This document shows, piece by piece, positions 1-11,000 of a stretch of DNA of 64,000 nucleotides (positions within the stretch are counted from its first letter, which is position 1; every line of letters starts with the position of its first letter). The stretch is taken from assembly GCA_036873135.1 (NCBI GenBank), contig JAPTYO010000001.1, forward strand, positions 45,408,774-45,472,773, written 5' to 3'. The notes beneath the pieces were generated by a model, which saw nothing but the letters and a program-made list of their open reading frames with translations, searched no databases and was not told the DNA's origin. This DNA is from Clarkia xantiana subsp. parviflora. Its lineage: Eukaryota > Streptophyta > Magnoliopsida > Myrtales > Onagraceae. Made by a program: the position numbers and the translations under genes.

Positions 1-2
1 TA

Positions 3-468
3 TGTTACGTGCCTGGAGTTTGGAAGCTCCCAGCGGAATCGGCACGCGGGGCATCCAGCTCTGCCACAGCTGGATCAGCCCTCAATACTCCCCAAGGATC
101 AGTTCTCGAAGCCCAACTCGCACTACGCATACGGACGGAACGGGTCGTGGTTTATGGGTCTCGCTCCTAAGAGCAGCTTGACTGGTTTTCGGCCTGCCCT
201 GGCCATCATCAGGAGAGCGGCATTAGCTCCCGAACCAGCAAGATCCCGAAGGATGTGCCTCGCCTTACCGATAACAACCAGGACAATGAGAACCAGTCAA
301 TGACTATCAAGCTTCACCCAATGTCTGGGGGGAGAGTTCCGCATCTGTCACGTCCTGTCCTGACTTCCAACGCTACTCCCCCTTAAAGAGCTTTATATAA
401 CAAAACTCCCATGGACATAGTAGACGTTGGTGTGCTCCAATTAGCACCAGTTTTCCAGGCACGTGACA
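3..468 (-). repeat. Left LTR of the small element
   Basis: Direct repeat of 1178-1643. It begins TGTTACGTGCCTGG and ends CCAGGCACGTGACA, a 14-bp terminal inverted repeat with one change. In the minus orientation this is the 3' LTR. Confidence 0.9.
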
Positions 469-1163
469 ATCTCCCCCACCCAATCAACGCAACGCCCTCG
501 TTGCGACAGACCCGCTGCTTAAAATCTTCAATATCTCCGCAGCAGGACACTTTACCACGCCATCAAAATTTCTGCCTCCTTGGGTCTTGTACGAGTTGTA
601 TTGGCGCATTGACCCCTCACCGCGAGAAATCAACGATCGTCGGTCACAGTCACCTCCCGTGATGCACCATTACGATCCTGGGAAATATCTCCTCTTGCGC
701 TTCCATGCGCTCGGCTTCCTCGCCTTAGAGGCTTCCCCACCATTTGGCTCTTCCAAATACAACTTTTCCTCCTCCCCTTTTAGCAGATTCCCCGCATAGT
801 GTGCTCTTTCGTCATCTCGTTGGACATTTTTCCTTCAAGAGCCGTAGCAGCCAATATGTGCACCTGACTGCACTCTCCTTTAGTGCATCCACCCCATTGT
901 GGCAACGTCACCGCACATCCTTGATTTCACGGATTGAAGGCAACCCTCCGCAGTCATGTCTTCCGAGTACACTGGAGCCCCACTAGCGTTCTTCCTCCCA
1001 AACAGCGCAACTCGGAGTACTGCGCTATCGATGGCTATCCTCGTGGTAAAGTATTTCGGGACAACCACACCGTTCGTTTCAGAGTCCGCAGCAGTAATAT
1101 TTTTCTTTCCTCCACCTTGGGACGAGAACTTCGCTCTGATTGCCACCATCAAGAGCGGTTCCT

Positions 1164-1175
1164 GCTCTGATACCA
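1164..1175 (-). other. tRNA-Met primer binding site of the small LTR element
   Basis: The minus strand reads TGGTATCAGAGC, the usual plant initiator-tRNA-Met complement, two bases from the LTR. It sets the element's orientation. Confidence 0.85.
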
Positions 1176-1177
1176 CT

Positions 1178-1643
1178 TGTCACGTGCCTGGAGTTTTGAC
1201 GCTCCCAGCGGAATCGGCACGCGAGGCATCCAGCTCTGCCACAGCTGGATCAGCCCTCAATACTCCCCAAGGATCAGTTCTCGAAGCCCAACTCGCACTA
1301 CGCATACGGACGGAACGGGTCGTGATTTATGGGTGTCGCTCCTAAGAGCAGCTTGACTGGTTTTCGGCCTGCCCTGGCCATCATCAGGAGAGCGGCATTA
1401 GCTCCCGAACCAGCAAGATCCCGAAGGATGTGCCTCGCCTTACCGATAACAACCAGGACAATGAGAACCAGTCAATGACTATCAAGCTTCACCCAATGTC
1501 AGGGGGGAGAGTTCCGCATCTGTCACGTCCTGTCCTGGCTTCCAACGCTACTTCCCCTTAAAGAGCTTTATATAACAAAACTCCCATGGACATAGTAGAC
1601 GTTGGTGTGCTCCAATTAGCACCAGTTTTCCAGGCACGTGACA
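1178..1643 (-). repeat. Right LTR of the small element
   Basis: Begins TGTCACGTGCCTGG and ends CCAGGCACGTGACA, a perfect 14-bp terminal inverted repeat with a CACGTG G-box core at each end. In the minus orientation this is the 5' LTR. It ends about 375 bp before the PAG1 start codon. Confidence 0.9.
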
Positions 1644-1789
1644 TATAGAGTCAAACATCACATCACATCACATTCTTAGAGTCGAGTCTTATGTATAGAG
1701 TCAAACATCGTGATTCTATTCTGGATTCAGATCTCTCATAGTAAGATCATGATACATGTTCACCAATACCAAGATATAGTACTTACTTT

Positions 1790-1845
1790 TGGGCTTTGTC
1801 ATAGGTTTTTGAGTCCAGCCCATATACAGCCAGACCAAGTTGGGC
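1790..1845. promoter_or_regulatory. Cluster of three TGGGC motifs upstream of PAG1
   Basis: TGGGC occurs at 1790-1794 and 1841-1845 on plus and at 1818-1822 on minus, 170-230 bp before the ATG. TGGGC is the core reported for the plant proteasome-related cis-element bound by NAC053/NAC078 factors in the proteasome stress response. That link is known for Arabidopsis; here it is inferred from motif and position only, and TGGGC/TGGGCC also occurs in general site II promoter elements. Confidence 0.45.
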
Positions 1846-2017
1846 TCTAAAGATATCATTGTAGTTCCATATTCTATATTTGTCTTCTGTCTTGAGATTC
1901 AAGCAAGCAAAGCTGCTTCTTCTTCTCTTCTTCCTCCCTCTGCAAGACAGAAACGCAAAAGCTCCACATTAATCCAAGCACGAAATCAAACCAGAGAGTA
2001 GAGAGTACGCAGCAAGT

Positions 2018-5000
2018 ATGAGCAGCATAGGAACCGGATATGATCTTTCAGTCACCACTTTCTCGCCGGACGGCCGAGTTTTTCAGATCGAGTATGCTGC
2101 GAAGGCCGTCGACAACAGCGGGTAACCAGTTTCCTTGAATATCTAATTGCCCCTACGCTAGGGTGATATCGTCGGTTTTCTAACTTCTTTTGCTGATGAG
2201 TTGCAGTACGGTGATTGGGATCAAGTGCAAGGATGGAATTGTCCTGGTAGGATTTGTATTTGCAAGGTTGCGCACTGGTCAGTGGTCTGGATTTTGGAGT
2301 GTTAATGGCGTTCGTTTTAGTGTTAATTAGGGTGTGGAGAAACTCATTACCTCAAAGATGATGTTACCTGGTTCTAACAGGAGAATCCACTCCGTTCACC
2401 GTCATTCTGGAATGGTACGCTACTTCTAGTGTTTTTGATTCACTCTATGTAGTTCATTTGTAGGAAGCTTAGGAATGCCATATTCTTTGAGCTGGTTTAC
2501 GTATTTTCTCAAATAAACATTTCACCGCATAATATTCAAGTTTTGCTTTTAATGAAGCTAACCTTTGAGTAGAGTTATTGGTTGTTCTGAATTTTGAAGG
2601 GTGTAGGGACTGAGAGCGCCGTTGACTGGCCTCAAACTAAAAAAAAAAAAAAAAAAAGCCATTATACCTCTCTAGTATCTTGGGAGCTGATTTTCCTTTT
2701 CTTCCCTTCCGATTGTTTTTCTGCTGCATAGTTTCATTTTTGCTTGAAATCCATAAAGATTTTCTGAAATGCTCTGAATTTTGAACTTTGCTGGCTAATT
2801 ATTTTCCCAATACTTCGATGTTCCATCATTGCATGAAGATATGTCTCACTGATGTGACACCTAGCTCCACACTCTACTTCCAATTTTCTCTTGCTCGCCC
2901 CGTTCCCGCTTTACCCATTAGTTCACTAACTTTGTTATGTATTGCAACCTACATATTGTTACTGGTTCTAAGATTGCCCTTTTCTCTCAGGCTGTTGCTG
3001 GTCTAGCTGCAGATGGCCGGCAGATCGTTGCACGGACAAAATCTGAAGCGAATAGCTATGAAAGGTTTGTTGTATAGTGTATACCATACACTGTAATTAA
3101 TGGAAGATGAGCCAATAGTGAGAAGTTTAGAAACACCTGCTTCTCTACTACTCTGTCTATGTAGATTAAATATGATTACCCAGTAGCTGACAAAAGCTCG
3201 TTTAGTCGGGAATAACATAAGAAATTATGCATACTACATATGCGTTTCATTACTTAGGATTGTTTGGATGAGAACGCTGCAAATTTTTTATTTGGCTGGC
3301 TAGTGTCACATGGATATGATCAGATGGATTCCCTAGATAGAGGGTATAGATTTGAATTAAGGATTTGTATTGGTTGAGTTTTTCATGAATTTTTGGCAAT
3401 ATATGATCCAGTGCTGATGCATTCTAGTGGCCATTGGGTAGATGACATTCCTGCATTTAGCTGTTTCTGAAGTTTTCAGAAATTACTTTTTTCCCCAAGT
3501 ATATCTATCTACTGTAAATTAGTGTTACGGCCGATACTCCTGGGAGATTTGGGAAGATATATCAGAGACGTGGCTAGGATACAACTATATCTATATCTTA
3601 TCTTAGAAATAATATTAGTAGGATAAAACAATATATATTTAGATTATATTTATATCTTTAAGTATCTTAGTATATCATATTAGGATAAAACAATATATTT
3701 AGATTATATTTATATCTTTAAGTATCTTAGTATATCATTAGGGATCTTATAATCCCTATATATCTATATTTTATATCTTAGTTTATCTTATAGGATTCTT
3801 GTAATCCCTATATATAGGTTATTATTATCAATGAATAAATCAACTTCCAACAATTAATCTTAGTCTCCTAAAGAGATTAGGGTTGATTAGGAAGTAAGCT
3901 TTTCCTATTTCCATACATTCTTGTGTTCTTATTTCTATCGATATTCGGGCACGTATCATATTTGGTATCAGAGCTAAAAGATCCAATGGACCAGGAGACT
4001 ATAACGCGGTTGAATGAGTTCATGAGAAATCAAGAGGCGTCTCAGAATGAGTTCATAAGAAATCAAGAGGCAATTCAAAGAGAAGCCTCAAGGAAACAAG
4101 ATCGGACAGAGAAGTTAATTGCAGACCTAGTGATATCATACAAAAAGGTTGAAGCCATTACTGAGACCTCTGTGACTCAACTACAATCAGAACAAGCGAC
4201 ACTGAAAACCAGCTTGGAGGAGCTCACAAAAACAGTGGAAGCAATCAAAGAGGGCAGACTAATCACCAAAATCGATAAGGGGAAGGCACCCATGGACCAA
4301 CTCGATTCGGAAGACTCATCGGCTGCTCTCGCGGAAAGGTCAATTCCGGTTCATGAAAACAGGAACGGAGGGCTGCGCTCAGGGCCACAAATAGCACCAT
4401 GGCCGATCAAGGATTTCAACAGCAGTAAGAGTCATCGCCGGAAGGATGGTGGCGGTGACTGGCCCGTCAGGGAGATCGGTACAGGGCAGCTAATGGAAGG
4501 AGGAGGGTCCATGACACCTGACAACGGCGCAACAACACTTCCGTGTGGCGGACCCCCTTCAGCTAAGATGGAGTTTCCAACGTATGATGGAACTACACAC
4601 ACTGTGGAATGGATCCAGCGTTGCGAAGATTACTTCTTCGATCAACGGGTAACAGACGAAGATGCCAAGGTTCGCCAAGCAAGCTTTGTGTTGACCGGTG
4701 CAGCACGCCAGTGGTGGAGCAACCTGCGACGCTTAGCCCCTCACCAAATTGGATGGGACGAATTTAAGAAGCATTGCAAAAGTCGGTTCGGGCGAGCCGA
4801 CGCTGTCAACCCCGTGGGTGAGTTGTCGAATCTGCGACAAACCGGGTCAGTGGATGACTACTGTGAACAATTTGAGTCATGTCTCGGACGACAATATCGG
4901 CTGACCGGGGCACAACAAATATGGCAATTTTGCGTCGGACTAACTGACACCCTTCGGAAAGAGGTAGAATATCTACGACCAGAAACAATCTTCGAAGCCA

Positions 5001-8000
5001 TGGAATTCGCACGTGACAACGAGTACAAGATAGAGGATGATCGGCGCACCCGTACCTTTGGAGGGCACCTAGCTCCAATCATCCGTCGCACTCAACAAGT
5101 GGGACGATCAAACCTAGTCGGATACCGAGTAGACCAGGTGAGCAAAACCCCAGCAGTCTCATCCAACACACAAAAGGCTCAACTTGGACAGCAATCCCAA
5201 ATAATGAAACCAGGAGCACCAAAAGCATCATGGAAGAAACTAACACATGGGGAGATGGCAGATCGTCGAGCAAAAGGGTTATGTTTCAATTGCGACGAAT
5301 TATTTGTACCAGGACATCAATGCAAACCTGTGTTGTTCTACATCCTCCCCGTCCTGGACGATGAGGACCAGGAAGACGAACCTTGTGAAGAAGATATGCG
5401 GGAGCTGTCCCTCAACGCAATGAGCGGGGAGAAGAAGAAAACAACCTTCCAGGTCCGTGCGACCATTGCCTCGGGGACAGGATGGGTACTCCTTGATACC
5501 GGCAGCACCCACAACTTCATCAAAACCAGCACGGCAGAGCGCCTAGGGATTTCTATGCGTCGACGACCTGGACAATTCGTCTCCTTACCCAACGGAGGGA
5601 AGTGCCCAATCGACGGCCTCTGCAAAGGTGTGCCATTGATCATTCAAGGCCACCACTTTGAGATCAACTGCTTCGCAATCTCACTTAGCGGTTTCGACGT
5701 CGTCCTGGGAATGCGCTGGTTGAATGCACTAGGAAGAGTAATATGGGACGGTATTTCACGAACAGTCGAATTTATGTCCGGTGTCGCTACAATTACATGG
5801 CACAGCGAGGAAACTAGCCAAGACGAACAAGGTATTTCCTTACACGCAATCGGGGATACTGGAGTGGCATGGGAGAGATGGTTCGAGGATGAGAATGAAA
5901 TATTTACCATACCAGGGAGGATATCAACTTCACGGGGAAACCAACAGCACCGACGTTCGTACCGCAGGAGAAAGACGTGGGACTTAGAAAATTGCTGAAC
6001 GAATTCACTGACCTTTTTAAAGAACCATGCGCACTACCCCCACCACGTGAATGCGATCACCGGATTCGACTTCTGCAAGGATCCAACCCGGTAGCAGTAC
6101 GACCCTACCGATATCCACATCTGCAAAAGGACGAAATCGAGAGGCAATGTTCAAACATGCTCCGCAATGGTGTCATCCGGCCAAGCACTTCACCGTTCTC
6201 TTCACCCGTGCTCCTAGTTAAGAAGTCTGATGGATCATGGCGATTCTGCGTCGACTACAGAGAACTTAACAAGGTAACTATCAAAGACAAATTTCCAATC
6301 CCAGTAGTAGACGAATTACTAGACGAACTCAATGAGGCGAAGTTTTTTACCAAACTAGACTTAACATCGGGTTTTCATCAAATTCGAATGTTTGAGACCG
6401 ACATCGAAAAGACTGCGTTTCGTACACACCATGGGCATTATGAATTCCTAGTCATGCCATTCGGACTCTCCAATGCTCCCTCGACTTTCCAAGGGCTCAT
6501 GAATCGGGTATTCCAAGAACATCTTCGAAAATTCGTACTAGTCTTCTTCGACGACATCCTAGTCTACAGCTCTTCTTGGGAAGAACATCTGACTCATGTA
6601 CGCCAGGTCTTCACCTTGTTGCGACAGCACAAATTGCTCCTGAAGAATACAAAGTGCACTTTCGGACAACAATCCATTGGCTACCTCGGCCACGTTATCA
6701 CAAACGGAGGAGTTATGGTAGACCCCTCAAAAATAACAGCCATAACTGATTGGCCACGTCCCAGATCAGTAAGGGCGGTGCGTGGTTTCCTGGGCCTCTC
6801 AGGGTACTACCGGAAATTCATCCAGAACTATGGGGTGCTCGCAGCCCCATTGACGAACTTGCTCAAGAAGACTGGTTTTCAGTGGACCGCAAAAGAGGAG
6901 GAGGCATTCGCAGCACTAAAGAAGGCCCTTACTGAATCTCCGGTGCTTGCACTTCCAGATTTCTCCGCCGACTTCATCGTCGAATGTGACGCATCGGGGA
7001 GAGGGATTGGCGCCGTCCTACAGCAGCAAGGACACCCCATTGCTTATTTCAGTCGGACCCTAGCAGAAAGACATCTCAAGCTGGCAGCATACGAACGGGA
7101 GTTGATCGGTCTAGCAAATGCAGTAATCCATTGGAGGCCGTATTTGTGGGGAAGGCACTTCATAATTAAAACAGATCACTACAGTCTCAAATTTCTCCTG
7201 GAACAACGTCTCTCAACATCCCCGCAACTACACTGGGTCAGCAAGCTGCTTGGCTACGACTTCGACGTCGAATACAGGTCCGGAACACTCAACAAAGGCA
7301 CCGACGCACTTTCCCGTCGAGGTGATGAACATCCAACTTCGGACTGCAGCCTTTTGGCGGTTCAGGGACAAGATACAAGTCTCTTGGCCAGGGCACGTTT
7401 CGAGATTGAGGCAAACCCTGAATTAGTAGCTCGTCGCGACCAGATTATCAAAGGGGACGCGGAGGCTGCATGGACAACTCGTGACGGGCTGATCTTGCAT
7501 AAAGGTAGGGTGTATCTTACTGAGGACTCCCCCCTCACTTCTGAGGTTCTAGCTGCGTACCATAACTTTGGCCATGAGGGAGTCCAAAAGACCATGGACC
7601 GAATTCGGCGAGATTTCTATTGGAAAGGGTGGAAGGCGTCGGTCCGCAACTTCGTCGGTACTTGCCAGACTTGCCAACGCAACAAATGGGAAGCCCTACA
7701 GCCGGCTGGTCTTCTCCAACCACTTCCAGTTCCAACAAGGATTTGGGCAGACATTTCTATGGACTTCGTCGAGGCACTTCCGAAGGTGGACGGCAAGACA
7801 GTGATCTTGGTCGTTGTTGATCGCTTCTCCAAGTATGCTCACTTCATCCCACTTAGCCACCCATACACCGCGGTATCCGTCGCTCAAGCCTTCTTCCGTG
7901 ACATCGTACGTTTACATGGCATACCGGAGTCAATTGTCTCCGACCGCGATAAGGTCTTTCGTAGTACGTTTTGGCGGGAGCTCTTTCGTATGAGCGGTAC

Positions 8001-11000
8001 TAATCTCTGTTTCTCCACAGCATATCACCCTCAGGCGGATGGGCAGACAGAGGTGGTTAACCGGACCTTGGAGATGTATTTACGCTGTTTAACGGGTGAC
8101 GCACCACGAAAGTGGCTCTCGTGGCTTCCTTGGGTAGAGTATTGTTACAACACAGCTTATCATACCAGCCTCAAGGCGACACCCTTCCAGTTGGTCTACG
8201 GGCGTGCTCCTCCACGTATTTTGGACTACACGTCGGGGAATTCGAAGGTGGAAGCAGTCGATGTGGCGTTAGAGCGCCGGGATGAATTCTTGGCCATGGC
8301 GCGTGAACGGCTGTTGGAAGCACAACAGAGGATGAAGGCAACTTATGATCGACACCATCGCGAGGTGGAATATTCCCCGGGAGACTGGGTTTGGCTCAAA
8401 ATTCAGCCGTATCGCCAGCTATCTGTGGTTCAACGAGGTTTCAACAAACTTTCCCCAAGGTACTATGGGCCTTTCGAAGTCCTGGAGCGTGTCGGCTCAG
8501 TATCCTACCGTGTGCAACTACCCCCAGACACGCGCATCCACAATGTATTTCATGTTTCCTTACTCAAGCCTCATAAGGGCGAGCGTGTTGCTACTCCTAT
8601 CAAGCTTCCTCCTATTCTTCAAGGGCGACTCGCACCAACACGTCCAGTTGCACTACTCAGAGCTCGGGTTCGTGGAGACACTCGGGAGGTACTCACTAAG
8701 TGGACGGACGATGACGAAGACGGAGCCACCTGGGAGGTTGCGGCCAAGCTGTATGAAGCATTTCCTGAACTTGAGCTTGAGGACAAGCTCCTCGTCGAGG
8801 AGGGGAGTAATGTTACGGCCGATACTCCTGGGAGATTTGGGAAGATATATCAGAGACGTGGCTAGGATACAACTATATCTATATCTTATCTTAGAAATAA
8901 TATTAGTAGGATAAAACAATATATATTTAGATTATATTTATATCTTTAAGTATCTTAGTATATCATATTAGGATAAAACAATATATTTAGATTATATTTA
9001 TATCTTTAAGTATCTTAGTATATCATTAGGGATCTTATAATCCCTATATATCTATATTTTATATCTTAGTTTATCTTATAGGATTCTTGTAATCCCTATA
9101 TATAGGTTATTATTATCAATGAATAAATCAACTTCCAACAATTAATCTTAGTCTCCTAAAGAGATTAGGGTTGATTAGGAAGTAAGCTTTTCCTATTTCC
9201 ATACATTCTTGTGTTCTTATTTCTATCGATATTCGGGCACGTATCAATTAGCTTCTGTTAGTCCTATTAGTTTCTCACGTCAAGTTTAGTGGATTATGGA
9301 ATTGCTGACCCCATTTAGGGTCTTACATGCTTCCACTTTCCAGTGTATCTTCCAGGTCAACTGGTTCTAACTCATTTTTGTGCCCTCATTGGCAGTTTAT
9401 ATGGGGAACAAATTCCTGTGAAGGAACTTGCAGAACGTGTTGCAAGTTATGTGCATTTGTGCACTCTTTATTGGTGGCTCAGGTCGGGGAAGAATTTAGT
9501 TACAGTTGTAACTTACAAGAAATGCTTTTTTTTTTTGTAGTTGTCTCTACATGCTCACTGACCATTTAAAAGGTTCTCTGTTAACTCATAGGCCCTTCGG
9601 CTGTGGAGTGATTCTTGGGGGCTATGACAGAGATGGACCCCAATTATACATGGTTGAACCATCAGGCATCTCTTATGTGAGTACTTTCTTATTTTCCCAA
9701 CTTCCTTTCTAGTTTATATGTTTTACTTACTAAAGCTTTGTTTGGATACCATCCCTTAAAGGAAAGGGAAGGAAAGGAGGGGAAGGGAAAGAAAAGAGAG
9801 GAGAATAAATAAGATAGTAATCCTTACCTTTATTTGGATGAGACATATGAAAGGGCAGGAGAGGGTTTGTGTGAATAGACCTAACTATGTTTCTAATAAC
9901 TATGTAGTAAGGAGAGATAACTAGTAAGATATTCATTACAATCCTTCACCTTTCACCCGCAAACTCCTCCCTAGTGGGAGGAGCACCAAATCATCTTATA
10001 GAGATGGGTTTGACTTTGAACGGAAAGATGATTCCCGCCATTCACTCCCCTTCCAAAATAATGTGTATCCAGACAAGGGAAATGGGAATGATCTCTCCTT
10101 CCCTTTCCCTCCAAAAAGCCCATCTTTATTTTTCTGATACTTTTGGCCAAAAAAAAGTCTGATACTCTAATTGGCTGCAAAGTTTAGCTTTTATCATTGC
10201 TTTCTTTTGTGTGATTTAAGTTCAACCGTGGATGCTCTTCTGTCGGTTTTCCGTATATCTCTCTCCCTTTTTTTTTTTTTAATGTGTAATTTTTAAAATA
10301 TGTTGCAGAAATACTTTGGTGCTGCCATCGGGAAGGGGAAGCAAGCTGCGAAGACGTAAGTTTATTGCTCTACTCAGCATATTACTGAAGAAAAGATTTC
10401 AAGTTTTGAAGAGTTACTCCCTGGGTGTTACACACGCTATTTATTTTTAAAAAATATTGTACTTATCCTTTCAGTAAGATAAATGAGATAACGTGCTACT
10501 GATTTACATCTTTCTTAACTTCCAATTTGGCTTTTTTTTTTTGGCATCTCTCTACTATTTATACTATTCTTGATGTTTTACTATTTGTCACTATGATATA
10601 CAGAGAAATTGAAAAGTTGAAGCTTTCCGAGATGACCTGCAGGGAGGGAGTTATTGAAGTAGCAAAACTGTAAGTGCTTTCTTATAGCATTATATGTTAT
10701 TAACTTATTGTAAGTGCTTGGTTGCTCATTATTGTCTTTTAAGTTCTGCATCAGAACTTGGTGGTCCATTTTTGCATTTCTCAAAGTCCGTACTAAGTAT
10801 CTGGTAATTTATAGCTGAATAGATTAGACTTTGTTGAGCGCTGCATGACATCACTAAAAGAGATTTGTCTTGCATCTGATTCTGAAGTCGTTATATATTC
10901 GATAACTACAGGAATTTACTTGACCTCTAAAAGTTGACACTTATTTCATGTAGTTTTGTGGTCTAAATATGTCTAGCATTTTTCGTTCAAGAACGAAACA

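Larger units (their letters stand above)
3..1643 (-). mobile_element. Small non-autonomous LTR retrotransposon (minus orientation)
   Basis: Two 466-bp LTRs flank a 709-bp interior. The orientation is minus: the reverse complement of the tRNA-Met primer site TGGTATCAGAGC lies at 1164-1175, two bases inside the right LTR, and a polypurine tract (minus strand GGGTGGGGGAGAT) abuts the left LTR at 469-481. No gag, protease, reverse transcriptase or integrase is encoded. The longest minus frame (880-1176) starts at a GTG inside the primer site and matches nothing I recognise. The LTRs differ at about nine places, so this is older than the other two LTR elements here. The left target duplication falls outside the window. 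Its internal size is larger than a classical TRIM, so I only call it non-autonomous. Confidence 0.85.
3523..9246 (+). mobile_element. Complete Ty3/gypsy chromovirus inside PAG1 intron 4
   Basis: A 5,724-bp element with 436-bp LTRs (TG...CA), primer site TGGTATCAGAGC at 3963-3974, polypurine tract near 8797-8810 and a perfect 5-bp target duplication ATTAG (3518-3522 and 9247-9251). By eye the two LTRs are identical, which suggests recent insertion. The order is gag-protease-RT-RNase H-integrase-chromodomain, which defines a chromovirus; the compact size and short LTRs resemble the Reina clade, but I cannot place it without a tree. It lies in the same orientation as PAG1. Gag-protease and pol are in different frames and overlap. 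Confidence 0.97.

Noticed and set aside
880..1176. 98-codon minus-strand frame in the small LTR element
   Set aside because: Starts at GTG inside the primer binding site and matches no retroelement protein I know.
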